Shown here: positions 23,027 through 31,966 of the stretch, piece after piece
Layout: every line of letters begins with the position of its first letter
Numbering within the stretch: position 1 is the first letter of the stretch
NCBI GenBank assembly: GCA_041583655.1
Contig: JBFHFJ010000002.1
Location: 1 to 40,480, forward strand
Source: Haliea sp041583655
GTDB taxonomy: Bacteria; Pseudomonadota; Gammaproteobacteria; Pseudomonadales; Halieaceae
Length of the DNA: 40,480 nucleotides
Direction of reading: 5' to 3'
Notes under the pieces: model-generated
Seen by the model: only the letters and a program-made list of their open reading frames with translations
What the model was told of the DNA's origin: nothing
The model's database searches: none
Position numbers and translations under genes: made by a program

Positions 23027-24390
23027 TTAAAGCACCAAAAAACATAATGTTACGGAACAATGTTGTAGCGATTTCTATATTAATATTGCTCACCGGGTGC
23101 CAGGTACTGGGCACCGGTGGGGAAGCGTACGGGAGCCGGGAATCCCACGCTGCCGGTCAGGCTTCCCCACTGGCGGGCGGGGAGACTACGGCAACGCCTG
23201 CCGTGCAGGCCGAGCAACTGGACCCTGATGACCTTTGGGAGCGTCTGCGCCAGGGTATGGAATGGGAACTGCCCGACAACCGCCAGGTACAGCAGGGCCG
23301 GGCCTATTACCTGGCGCAGAATGATTACTTCGAGACCATCGCTGAGCGGGGCGCGCTGTACCTTCACCACATCGTGGAGGAGATAGAGCGCCGCGACATG
23401 CCACTGGAACTGGCTCTGCTGCCGTTCGTGGAAAGCACCCTTGACCCCTTCGCCCAGTCTTCACAGGATGCGATGGGCCTGTGGCAGATCATGCCGGCAA
23501 CGGGTCGCAACCTGGGCCTCGAGCAGGACTGGTGGTACGACGGTCGCCGCGACCTGCGCGAATCAACGACCGCCGCACTGGATTACCTGCAATACCTGCA
23601 CGACACGCTGGACGGCGACTGGCTTCTCGCTATCGCCGCCTATAACAGCGGCGAGGGCCGGGTGGGTCGCGCGGTTTCGGCCAACCGGGCGAGTGGCCGC
23701 GACACGGATTTCTGGTCCCTGCCGCTGCCCGCGGAAACGCGCAAACACGTGCGTCGATTGCTGGCCCTGAGCAGCCTGGTTGCGGAACCCGATACCTGGG
23801 AGCTGTCGCTACCCCCGCTGACCAATGCGCCCGCCTTTGTGCCGGTGCCAACGGGTGGCCAGATCGACCTGGCGCGGGCGGCGGAACTGGCCGACGTGGA
23901 CCTGTCCACGCTGCAGGCCCTGAACCCGGGCCACCTGCGCTGGGCCACCTCCCCCGAAGCAGACGAGTTGCTGGTGCCGCGTGAACAGGCCGGGGTTTTT
24001 CAGCAGCGCGTTGCAGCGCTCAGCCCGGAGGAGCGGGTTACCTGGCAGCATTACAAAGTCCAGCGTGGAGACTCATTGCTGCAGATAGCCCATGCATTCG
24101 GCACCAGGGTTGATCTCCTGCGCCAGGCCAACGGGATCAAGGGCAACCTTGTCCGTGAGGGCACCATCCTGATGGTTCCACAGGATCGCGATGCGACCCC
24201 TGCTACCCCGGCCAGCGCCTCGTCAAACATGGAAGCGCGCGACTACAAAGTCCGCCGCGGCGACTCCCTCTATCGCATTGCAGGGCGCTTCAGGGTCAAG
24301 GTCGCGGACCTGATCGCCTGGAACTCGCTCAATCCCGAGGGCACCATCTATCCCGGGCAGCAGCTCACCGTGTATGTCCGCGGCGGCTGA
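23023..24390 (+). CDS. mltD: Membrane-bound lytic murein transglycosylase D (lipoprotein)
   Basis: Outer-membrane lipoprotein that cleaves peptidoglycan glycan strands, leaving 1,6-anhydro-muramic ends. TTG 23023 overlaps the gloB stop and follows GAAGGATGAG (23011-23020), a good ribosome site; ATG 23047 is the alternative but has none. The signal ends in the lipobox LLTGC. The SLT domain (about residues 110-240) has the catalytic Glu (about residue 137) in PFVESTLDP, then GLWQIMPATGRNLGL and YNSGEGRVGRAV. Two LysM domains follow: YKVQRGDSLLQIAHAFG and YKVRRGDSLYRIAGRF. The 455-aa length and two C-terminal LysM repeats are as in E. coli MltD. The end overlaps rlmG by 17 bases. Confidence 0.94.
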   Translation: MIKAPKNIMLRNNVVAISILILLTGCQVLGTGGEAYGSRESHAAGQASPLAGGETTATPAVQAEQLDPDDLWERLRQGMEWELPDNRQVQQGRAYYLAQNDYFETIAERGALYLHHIVEEIERRDMPLELALLPFVESTLDPFAQSSQDAMGLWQIMPATGRNLGLEQDWWYDGRRDLRESTTAALDYLQYLHDTLDGDWLLAIAAYNSGEGRVGRAVSANRASGRDTDFWSLPLPAETRKHVRRLLALSSLVAEPDTWELSLPPLTNAPAFVPVPTGGQIDLARAAELADVDLSTLQALNPGHLRWATSPEADELLVPREQAGVFQQRVAALSPEERVTWQHYKVQRGDSLLQIAHAFGTRVDLLRQANGIKGNLVREGTILMVPQDRDATPATPASASSNMEARDYKVRRGDSLYRIAGRFRVKVADLIAWNSLNPEGTIYPGQQLTVYVRGG

Positions 24391-25525
24391 TCCCGGCAAC
24401 GCGGTTACCTGCGACACCCCCTTCGGACGTTTCCTTTTGCGGCGCTACCCCGCCCGCAAGCAGGAACTGCTGCGAGCGTGGTGCGGCGCGGACTCCCTGT
24501 TGCTGGAAACGGCTGCCACGGCACCGCTGCCGAACTCCATTCTCGTTCTCAACGATGATTTCGGAGCCCTCTCGATCCCCCTAGCCAGCACCGGCAATGC
24601 CTGTACGCTGTGGACAGATTCCGCGCTCGCGGCGCAGGCCGTCGCGGACAACGCTTCGGCGAATAACCGTCCATTGCCGGGAATTGTCTGGAGCACTGAG
24701 TTGCCGGCCCCCGGGGCTGCCCTGGCGGTGCTGCGTATCCCGAAACAGAAAGCCTTGCTGGAGTACCAGCTCGCACAACTCGCGCAACTCCTGGCACCAG
24801 GTGCAACACTGCTCGCGGCGGGCATGGACAAGCATGTGCCTGCAGACATTGACGGCCTGATCAGCCGGTATATCGGCCCCTGTGAACGTCAGCGCGGGCG
24901 CTACAAGGCGCACCTGTGGCGTGCACAGCGCAGCCCGGACATCGTGGCCTGCGGGGCCGCGCCCAACAGCAGCTACTACTGCGAACCGCTGGGTGCCACC
25001 CTGCAGGCCTTACCCAACGTGTTCAGTCGCGCGGGGCTGGACCCGGGAACCCGTTTCCTGCTTGAACATCTGCCCACAGTGCAGCCGGTGGGCAGGGCCA
25101 TTGATCTCGCCTGCGGCAACGGGGTCATCGGCCTTTTCGCCCTGCAGCGCGGTCTCGCCCGGGAGCTGTGGTTTTGCGACGAGTCCGCCCAGGCAGTCGC
25201 CTCCGCCCGGCTCAACCTTGCAACGGTGCTGCCCGATCATCACGGCATGGCGCATCTTCACCATGGGGACGGCCTGCGCGAGTGGGCCGGCCCCGCGCCG
25301 GAGTTGATCCTGTGCAACCCTCCGTTTCATCTCCAGCACACTGTGGACGACTACGCCGGGCGACGCCTGATCAGTCAGGCCGCCGCGGCCCTGCCACCCG
25401 GCGGCCAATTGTGCCTGGTGGCCAATCGGCACCTGGACTACCGCAATACGCTTGGCCGCGGCTTTCGCCAGCTGCGCATCCTGGCCCAGAACCGCAAGTT
25501 CCGCATTTACCTCGCCAGCCGATAG
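24374..25525 (+). CDS. rlmG: 23S rRNA (guanine-N2) methyltransferase RlmG-like
   Basis: Two-domain methyltransferase that acts on G1835 of 23S rRNA if RlmG, or G1207 of 16S rRNA if RsmC. The 383 aa match RlmG (about 378). The degenerate N-terminal domain has NSILVLNDDFGALSIPLA and IPKQKALLEYQLAQL, close to the RlmG wording rather than RsmC. The C-terminal catalytic domain has NVFSRAGLDPGTRFLLEHLP, the SAM loop IDLACGNGVIGLFAL and the target-base motif NPPFH, ending with NRHLDYRN. ATG 24374 lies within mltD, overlapping by 17 bases. A terminator-like hairpin follows at 25545. RsmC is the less likely alternative. Confidence 0.87.
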   Translation: MSAAADPGNAVTCDTPFGRFLLRRYPARKQELLRAWCGADSLLLETAATAPLPNSILVLNDDFGALSIPLASTGNACTLWTDSALAAQAVADNASANNRPLPGIVWSTELPAPGAALAVLRIPKQKALLEYQLAQLAQLLAPGATLLAAGMDKHVPADIDGLISRYIGPCERQRGRYKAHLWRAQRSPDIVACGAAPNSSYYCEPLGATLQALPNVFSRAGLDPGTRFLLEHLPTVQPVGRAIDLACGNGVIGLFALQRGLARELWFCDESAQAVASARLNLATVLPDHHGMAHLHHGDGLREWAGPAPELILCNPPFHLQHTVDDYAGRRLISQAAAALPPGGQLCLVANRHLDYRNTLGRGFRQLRILAQNRKFRIYLASR

Positions 25526-25544
25526 GGCCGGGTATGATTTGTTG

Positions 25545-25574
25545 ACCGGAATCGGCATCATTGCCGGTTCCGGT
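25545..25574 (+). terminator. Rho-independent terminator after rlmG
   Basis: ACCGGAATCGG (25545-25555) pairs with CCGGTTCCGGT (25564-25574) over an 8-base loop with one T-G wobble, followed by a short TTTG. It ends the gloB-mltD-rlmG run. The T run is short, so efficiency is uncertain. Confidence 0.5.
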
Positions 25575-25653
25575 TTGTCGGCACTGCCGGCGATGCCCCG
25601 CCGGTTGTTACAGTACGCAGGTAATTCCTGAATACCGCAGCGGAGCCCCGGTC

Positions 25654-26523
25654 GTGAAATTCGTTCTCTCCACGTCGTTCAGTACTGTCGCCCACCTCAC
25701 CCGGATCGCGCCGGTCGCCGATACCCATGGCTGGGACGCGATGTCTTTTTCCGACCACGTGGTGCACCCTGAACAGATCAGCCAGCCCTACCCCTACACC
25801 GAGGATGGCAGCCGGCGTTGGGCGGCGTTTACTGACTGGCCCGACCCCTGGGTGGTGATTGGCGCCCTGGCCAGCATTACCCGACGCCTGCGTTTCACTA
25901 ACAACATTTTCGTATTGCCGATGCGCAATCCCTTTCTGGTGGCCAAGGCCATCAGCACCGCGGCGATCGTCTCGGACAACCGGGTAACACCCGCGTTCGG
26001 TGTTGGCTGGTCGGCCGATGAATTTGCCCTGATGCAGCAGGATTTCCGCACCCGGGGCAAACGCACCGATGAGATGCTGGAAATCATGCGCCTGCTCTGG
26101 ACCGGCAAGATGGTCGAGTTCCAGGGGGAGTTCTACCAGTTCGACCGCCTGGAAATGAACCCCGCGCCAAGTGAGCCAATCCCGATCTGGATCGGGGGGA
26201 TATCCGATCCGGCCATGCGGCGGGCCGCGCGTCTGGCTGATGGCTGGGTCACCGATCTGCAGCCATCGAGCGAGATCATCGACAGTATTGCCCGCATCCG
26301 CCAGTGGCGCCGGGAGTGCGGGCGCGAGAATGAGCCATTCGAAGTCATGGCTACCCCCAATGACGCCTGGGACGCGGATGGCTATCGGCGGCTCGAAGAC
26401 GCGGGGGTTACCCACATCCTGACCATGCCCTGGGCCTTCTATCACGGCGAAACCGATGACGTGAACCTGAAAATCGACGGCATAAAACGCTACGCCGACG
26501 AGGTGATATCGATGCTCTCCTGA
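25654..26523 (+). CDS. Luciferase-like (LLM class) flavin-dependent oxidoreductase
   Basis: A 289-aa TIM-barrel enzyme of the bacterial luciferase superfamily, of the kind often labelled F420-dependent. Typical segments are WDAMSFSDHVVHPEQ, RLRFTNNIFVLPMRNPFLVAKA, VTPAFGVGWSADEFALM, RGKRTDEMLEIMRLLW and PIPIWIGGISDPAMRRAARLADGW. GTG 25654 has GGAG at 8 bases and is followed by the usual VKFVLSTSFS strand; the frame is open to 25561, but that part is not protein-like. The substrate is unknown; FMN is as likely as F420, because most gammaproteobacteria lack F420. The last 34 bases overlap the end of the convergent helicase gene. Confidence 0.83.
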   Translation: MKFVLSTSFSTVAHLTRIAPVADTHGWDAMSFSDHVVHPEQISQPYPYTEDGSRRWAAFTDWPDPWVVIGALASITRRLRFTNNIFVLPMRNPFLVAKAISTAAIVSDNRVTPAFGVGWSADEFALMQQDFRTRGKRTDEMLEIMRLLWTGKMVEFQGEFYQFDRLEMNPAPSEPIPIWIGGISDPAMRRAARLADGWVTDLQPSSEIIDSIARIRQWRRECGRENEPFEVMATPNDAWDADGYRRLEDAGVTHILTMPWAFYHGETDDVNLKIDGIKRYADEVISMLS

Positions 26524-29198
26524 GCCGTGTGAATCCTGGCCTCCAGCGCCACCGCGTCCCAGATTCCTGCCAACAGGGTATCCGCCGCTGGCGCCCTCAC
26601 ACCGCTGTCGCCAGCCGGGTCCGGGGCCAGTACCGCGCTCAGGGTGAGGGTCCGGATCGCCCTGGTAGCGCCAACATAGAGCAGGCGGACGTTTTCCACA
26701 CGGCTCTTGTGCCGCCGGATACGCAGCAGAGTATTGTAGACCCCGGGGCTGTCGCGCTCGCTGTGATCGTCAGTCGCCAGCAGGAAACGCCGCGTGCCCT
26801 CGGCGTCAGTGTAGTCATCCCAGAGCAGCGCCGGCCGCTCGTCCGCCCGCGGTCGGCCCGCGAGTCCGGGAAGGAAAACATGGTCAAACTCCAGGCCCTT
26901 GGCCTTGTGCAGGGTCATGACCTGCACCCGTGCCGACACATCCCCGGAGCGGGCATACAGTCCAGCCAGACGCTGTTGCAGCCAGGGCAGATCAAGCCCC
27001 CTGCCCTCGCTATCCGCCTGTTCCAGCAGTTGCAGGAAGCGCTCCGCGTTGTGCAGATCGGTCTCGCTGGCAGCGCAGGCTGGGCCCCCAAGCTCCTCCC
27101 ACAGAAGCTCCAGCCACGCCCTGAGCCCGCGCCGGTCGCGACGACGGCACGCTTCCTCCAGAGCGCCGACCACCGGCACCAGGCGCTCACGTCCGGTGGT
27201 GCTCAATTGCGCCAGCAGCAGCGGATCCTGCAGGCTGTGCGCAAGGGACCCACGGCCTGCCGCTGCATCAAACTGCGCCACTTGCAGCAAATCCCCGGGG
27301 CCCAGGCCGCACCAGGGCGCCCGCAGCAGGGCCATCCAGGCCACACGGTCCGCGGCATTCCCCAGCGCCCGGCAGAGCGTGAACAGGTCCGCGACCACCG
27401 GATGCCGGGCGAGGCTGTCAATGTCCTGGGCATTGTAGGGAATATCCGCACCGCGCAAGGCTGCCAGCACCGGCTGCAGGTGACCCCGACTGCGCGCCAG
27501 CACCGCGACGCTGGTATCCGGCGCCCGGGCCAGGAAGGCGGCGATCCGCTCCGCAAGCAAGGCCGCCTCCCGCTGTGCGCCGACCAGCGGGGTGTCGGCG
27601 ACTATGTCCACCGTCACAGCGGGCTCGCTGTCCCCGCTGCGGGTAGCCACCGCGGAAGTGAAGCGGACCTCACCGCGGGCGATGTCATCTGCAGCGGGAA
27701 AGGCACGGCGGAATACCGCGTTGACCCAGTCGACAATACCGGCCCTGGAACGGAAATTGCTCTCCAGCATCAAGTACTCGGGCACGACACCGTTGAAGCC
27801 CTCATCCCGGACGCGCAGGAACAGGCCGACGTTGGCATCGCGGAACCCGTAAATGGATTGCATGCCATCGCCCACAAGCAAGAAGGTACGCGGCCGCTCC
27901 GGCTGCTGGACATTGTGTTCTCCCCAGCCACGGGTGAGTCGCTGCAGCAGCCGGTACTGATTGATGGCGGTGTCCTGGAACTCATCGACGAGCAAGTGCT
28001 CGATCCGGTAGTCCAGACGCAGTGCGAGATCCGTCGGAGTATCGTCTTCCCCCAGAGCCTGGAGGGCGTAGAGCGCTATCTGCGTGTGATCGACCTGGCC
28101 GCGCTGCTGGAATACGAGCAATAGTTGCGCCGCGAGTACCGGCAGTACGTGAAACAGGTGCAGCAGAAGCTGCCAGCCGCCATCCTCCGGGTCAGTGACA
28201 GGCAATACCTCAAGGTCCAGCAGGTCACGGCGTAGCGCCTCCTTCCCGGCGAGCTCGCCCAGCAGGGCCTGCATGCGAGCTTTCCAGTCCGCGGCCGCAC
28301 CCTTCCCTGCGGGAAAGCCCTGGCGTTTGTCTACCTGCCTCCGCCACTGCCCATCGGCGGTCAGCAACAATCCCGCAAGGCTGCGCCAGGCGGGCAGGAA
28401 TTCCGTGCGGGCGGCGGGCAAGCCGCCAGGCGGAGGTTGGCCCAGCTGGCTTGCGGCGTAGTCGTGCAGGGCACCCAGTTCTGCCGCCAGTGGCGCCAGT
28501 TCCGACCGCAGGCAGCGCAACCGGTCCACGACCAGGTGTTCCAGGGTCTCGCGCAAGACCGCTTCGGCCCAGGCCGGATCGTGGCGCAGGCTGACATAGT
28601 CCTGCCATTGCTCCCGGCGCCCAAGCAACGCGGCCAGCAAACCCCGGAGGCGCGGCCAGTCATTGCCGAAATGCAGGAGCAAGGCCTCCAGGTCGGCAGC
28701 CACAGGGTGCCCCTCGTCCAGCAGCCGGAACAGGTTCGCGACGGCATCGGCATACAGCTCACGGGCGTCGTCCACCGCGCTGGCCTGACCACCGAACCGG
28801 CTCAGTACAGGCATCTGCCGGGTCAGGGCGTGGCAGAACCCGTCGATGGTGCGGATATTGAAACGCGCCGTATCGCGCAGCAGCTGCCAGCCCATGTTTT
28901 CGCCGTGGGCCAGGGCCGCCCGGGCCAGGTCCCTGGTTCGCTGTTCGTGGCTGCCGATCCCGCCAGCCTCCGCGCCGGCGGCCCGCAGGGCGGCAACCAC
29001 CCGATCCCGCATCTCCGCCGCCGCCTTGCGGGTAAAGGTAATAGCCAGCACCTGCTCCGGCTGGGTCACCCGCGCCAGCAGCGCCAGGTAACGCTGGATC
29101 AGCAGTTCGGTCTTGCCCGATCCGGCGGGAGCGCTGACACAGAAACTGGTAGCGGTATCCAGCGCCCGCTCGCGCTGCCAGGCGTCACTGATGCTCAT
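26490..29198 (-). CDS. AddA-like UvrD-family helicase, apparently lacking the C-terminal nuclease
   Basis: A 902-aa superfamily 1A helicase of the AddA/RecB type, likely to process double-strand breaks with the AddB-like product encoded directly upstream. Helicase motifs are complete: Walker A APAGSGKTELLIQRYLALL (residues 23-30 core), ITFTRKAAAEMRDRV, Walker B LLVDEFQDT (about residue 403), GDGMQSIYGFRDA, VMTLHKAKGLEFDHVFLPGL and LLYVGATRAI. The chain stops about 40 residues after the last motif, whereas AddA-type proteins normally continue for some 200 or more residues with a RecB-type nuclease (DYK motif). The last ~10 codons (ESIDITSSA) are antisense to the end of the oxidoreductase gene, so the natural C-terminus seems to be cut off. 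ATG 29198 overlaps the upstream stop as ATGA. Confidence 0.85.
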   Translation of the reverse strand: MSISDAWQRERALDTATSFCVSAPAGSGKTELLIQRYLALLARVTQPEQVLAITFTRKAAAEMRDRVVAALRAAGAEAGGIGSHEQRTRDLARAALAHGENMGWQLLRDTARFNIRTIDGFCHALTRQMPVLSRFGGQASAVDDARELYADAVANLFRLLDEGHPVAADLEALLLHFGNDWPRLRGLLAALLGRREQWQDYVSLRHDPAWAEAVLRETLEHLVVDRLRCLRSELAPLAAELGALHDYAASQLGQPPPGGLPAARTEFLPAWRSLAGLLLTADGQWRRQVDKRQGFPAGKGAAADWKARMQALLGELAGKEALRRDLLDLEVLPVTDPEDGGWQLLLHLFHVLPVLAAQLLLVFQQRGQVDHTQIALYALQALGEDDTPTDLALRLDYRIEHLLVDEFQDTAINQYRLLQRLTRGWGEHNVQQPERPRTFLLVGDGMQSIYGFRDANVGLFLRVRDEGFNGVVPEYLMLESNFRSRAGIVDWVNAVFRRAFPAADDIARGEVRFTSAVATRSGDSEPAVTVDIVADTPLVGAQREAALLAERIAAFLARAPDTSVAVLARSRGHLQPVLAALRGADIPYNAQDIDSLARHPVVADLFTLCRALGNAADRVAWMALLRAPWCGLGPGDLLQVAQFDAAAGRGSLAHSLQDPLLLAQLSTTGRERLVPVVGALEEACRRRDRRGLRAWLELLWEELGGPACAASETDLHNAERFLQLLEQADSEGRGLDLPWLQQRLAGLYARSGDVSARVQVMTLHKAKGLEFDHVFLPGLAGRPRADERPALLWDDYTDAEGTRRFLLATDDHSERDSPGVYNTLLRIRRHKSRVENVRLLYVGATRAIRTLTLSAVLAPDPAGDSGVRAPAADTLLAGIWDAVALEARIHTAQESIDITSSA

Positions 29199-31846
29199 TC
29201 CCGCACTGCCTCAATCCGGCACAGGGCCTGCAGGCCACAGTGGCGACAACTCAGGGAAGATTTTGGGTGCACCGCCGCTTCCCCACCAACAAAGGCCGCT
29301 GCCAGCGCGGTCAGTGACTGCCGCCAGTGCAGCAGCACGCTATCCCAATCGGTGCCGGGGTACTGGCTGCGGGTGCTCGCCGCGGTGTCGGTCACAATCC
29401 CCGGCGCCGCCTCGCACCGCGCCAGGCCGGTAAACTGGCAGCGTCGTTCCCGCACGCTGGCAAACGTGACGCCCGCGAGGGTCGGGTCGGCCGCCAGCGC
29501 GTACAGGGGTAGTTGCGGCTTCGCCGGACTCTCCCCAAGCCAGTCACCGATCCGTGCGGAAGCGGACTTGTAATCGATCAGCAGCGTAGAGCCATCCGCC
29601 ATTTCGTCTATGCGATCAACCCGCAGGGACAGCTCCAGGCCCGCCAGCTGCAAGCTCTGCGCGGCCTCCCGCGCCACAACCCGGAAGAACGGCCGCTGCC
29701 GCTCCAGTGCCAGCCACTCGGACAGGAGTCGCTCCAGGCGTATTCCCTCCAGACGCAGGCAACCCGGCCCGGCAGCGCGTCGCCGGGGCGCTGGGAGTGC
29801 CTCCAGGGCGGCGGTGACCGCTTTCTGCAGGCAGCTGCGTTCGCCATCCGGGCTGAGCTGTGCAAGTGCGGCCTGGTCGCCGATCTCTCCCCAGAAATGA
29901 AACAGTGCGCTGTGCAGCAGGTCACCGCGGTCCGCGGCAGTCAGCCCGGACTCGGGCTGCGGCAATGGCTGTAGCCCCAAGCGGCGCCGGGCGAAGGCGC
30001 GGAATGGACACAGGGACTGGTCCTCAAGTATGGCGCTGCCCCCACGCAGCCGGGGCAGCTCCGCAGCGGACAACGCAGGCGCCCGAGCCGCCTGGTCCGG
30101 TCCCGGCCCGGCAGTTCCCATCTGCGCCATCCAGCTGGCCTTCAACGGCGCGGAGGGCAGGTCTGGCGCTGGGGTAAAATCCCGTAACAGCGCACTGGGC
30201 AGCTCGGGCACGCCATCGCGCTGCATGCTGTAGCTGGCGTGGAGTTCGGTGGCGGCCTGGCGGTAGCGCTGCAGCAAGGCCTCGGTAAATTCCCATTCCC
30301 GCTCCGGGCTGGCGTGGGGCATGCCGTGTTCACGCTGGAGACGAAGAGGGATAAATGGGTGCGGGCGCGCCGGTGCCGGCCACTGGCTGGCCTGCATGCC
30401 GCACAACCAGAGGCGGTCGAACTGCAGGCCCGCCGCTTCCAGTGGCCCCAGTACCTGTACGTTACTGTCGCCAGTCTGGGGTTGGAAGCTCGCCTCTGCC
30501 GCCAGTCTGCGCAGCAGCTGAACCGCATCGCCAAGGCGCAGCGCTGGCACAACCAGATCGAAGGCGGAAAACTCCCTGAGCAGCTGCTGCCATTGTCCGA
30601 GTTGCTGGTATTCCAGGGAATCAAGGGCTGTCCCGGGCCAGTCCCACAAAGCCAGCAACTGTTCGAAACGGTCCGCCCAGATCGAAGGCTGGCGGCTTCC
30701 GCCAATGAGCCCAGGCGCCCCGCTCAGGCGCAGGGAACGCGCCAGCGCGGGATCGTTACCGCCGTCAGCCCCGAGTTGGGCCCGCAACTGCGCGAGGCCG
30801 AGAGTGTCGACCCGGGACTCAAAGCAGCGGGCCAGCACTCTCTCGACGGCACCCGCGGAAGACCCTGGCTTGAGGAAGCGCGACTGTAACAGCAGTGCCA
30901 GTGCCGGCGGGCTGATGCCCTCTACCGGCAGCGCCAGTAACTGCAGCGCAACACGCACCAGCGGCACTTCCGCCAGGGGCTGGCCCGCAGAAAAGTTCAC
31001 CGGCAGACTCTGGTAGTTACGCCCCAGGCAGTCGAACTCGCGCCGCAGCAGGTACTCCAGCCCGGCCCTGTCACGCCCGTTGTCCTGCAGCACGATGCCG
31101 ATTCTCAGCTCGGGCTCCTTGACCACTGATTGCGCCGCCCAGCGGGCAACGCCGGCAAGTTCACTGCGGCTGTCCTCGCAGCACCGCACCACACAGCGGG
31201 CCGCCGCCGGAGCCGTTTGCTCCACCGACTTCAGTTCAGTGCCCAGCAGGCGCACACAACGCTCATACAGGGGCGGCAGGGTGTCGAAAGCGAGCAGGGC
31301 CAGAGGTCGGTGTGGCACGACGGTAGACATTCCCGCCAGCTCGCAGATCGCGTCCGCCAGCGTGACAAGGCCATCCCTGGTCAAACGCGCGCTGAAGGCG
31401 TCGGTCCAGCGCAGAAAAGTGGCGCAGTCCTCATCGAGCAGGAACAACTGCCGGACCACAGGTGCATGCAGGTCAATCTCCCAGCGCAGCAGGGTGTCCC
31501 TGGCCCTGGCTGCCAGCCGGGCCGCGGCGCCCGGCTGCAGGAGATCATGGTGCCCGGGCCGGGACTGGTCCGCGGCGATAACCTGGCGCCAGATTTCCTG
31601 TGCCTGGGAGGGGCTGAGTAGAATCCGTTGCGGCAACTGGCCGCCTGCCACCGCTTCCTGCCAGCAGGCCAGCAACCAGGGTTCCAGGGCCGCCACTTCG
31701 GGGGGCTCACCCGGCGCCCCGGTCTCCTCCACAGTGCTCTCCCACTCGGCAAGGACCCGCCGGGCGAGGCGCTGAGTGGGAGTCAACAAGGTGTAGCCGG
31801 CGGCGATCAGAGGTAGTAGCGGATTGATGTCGTACAAATGGGGCAA
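29195..31846 (-). CDS. AddB-like PD-(D/E)XK nuclease, probable DNA repair protein
   Basis: An 883-aa relative of AddB, of the family annotated as 'probable DNA repair protein' (TIGR03623-like). The N-terminal and middle parts form an inactivated helicase-like region (TLLTPTQRLARRVLAEW, RLWLCGMQASQWPAPARPHPF). The nuclease end has LRVDRIDEMADGSTLLIDYKS, with Asp758 and Lys760. Four cysteines (613 in SLCPFRAFARRR; 867, 870, 876 in SCRHCGLQALC) match the AddB iron-sulfur staple. TTG 31846 has GGAG at 6 bases and leaves a promoter gap to aroG; ATGs at 31892 and 31948 are possible, but the latter would leave only 18 bp to the divergent gene. The stop overlaps the helicase ATG, so the two are translated as a pair. 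Confidence 0.84.
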   Translation of the reverse strand: MPHLYDINPLLPLIAAGYTLLTPTQRLARRVLAEWESTVEETGAPGEPPEVAALEPWLLACWQEAVAGGQLPQRILLSPSQAQEIWRQVIAADQSRPGHHDLLQPGAAARLAARARDTLLRWEIDLHAPVVRQLFLLDEDCATFLRWTDAFSARLTRDGLVTLADAICELAGMSTVVPHRPLALLAFDTLPPLYERCVRLLGTELKSVEQTAPAAARCVVRCCEDSRSELAGVARWAAQSVVKEPELRIGIVLQDNGRDRAGLEYLLRREFDCLGRNYQSLPVNFSAGQPLAEVPLVRVALQLLALPVEGISPPALALLLQSRFLKPGSSAGAVERVLARCFESRVDTLGLAQLRAQLGADGGNDPALARSLRLSGAPGLIGGSRQPSIWADRFEQLLALWDWPGTALDSLEYQQLGQWQQLLREFSAFDLVVPALRLGDAVQLLRRLAAEASFQPQTGDSNVQVLGPLEAAGLQFDRLWLCGMQASQWPAPARPHPFIPLRLQREHGMPHASPEREWEFTEALLQRYRQAATELHASYSMQRDGVPELPSALLRDFTPAPDLPSAPLKASWMAQMGTAGPGPDQAARAPALSAAELPRLRGGSAILEDQSLCPFRAFARRRLGLQPLPQPESGLTAADRGDLLHSALFHFWGEIGDQAALAQLSPDGERSCLQKAVTAALEALPAPRRRAAGPGCLRLEGIRLERLLSEWLALERQRPFFRVVAREAAQSLQLAGLELSLRVDRIDEMADGSTLLIDYKSASARIGDWLGESPAKPQLPLYALAADPTLAGVTFASVRERRCQFTGLARCEAAPGIVTDTAASTRSQYPGTDWDSVLLHWRQSLTALAAAFVGGEAAVHPKSSLSCRHCGLQALCRIEAVRE

Positions 31847-31897
31847 GCGCGTCTCCGTGTGGCAGCGGCTGGCGTTTTCTACCCAAAACCCCATCGC

Positions 31898-31908
31898 TGC
31901 TATAGAAT
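31898..31908 (+). promoter_or_regulatory. Extended -10 promoter of aroG
   Basis: TGCTATAGAAT has TG-n-TATAGA, an extended -10, about 60 bp before the aroG ATG. No clear -35 is seen, and no TyrR box pair is recognisable. Confidence 0.42.
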
Positions 31909-31966
31909 GTCGCGCCTCGACAGGTGCTCCGGCGCCAGCTGGAGACACTCTATCAGGTAACCATCA

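Noticed and set aside
26529..28124. 531-codon plus-strand frame inside the AddA-like gene
   Set aside because: It covers the helicase motifs on the other strand, and the translation is His/Gln/Arg-rich without any family feature.
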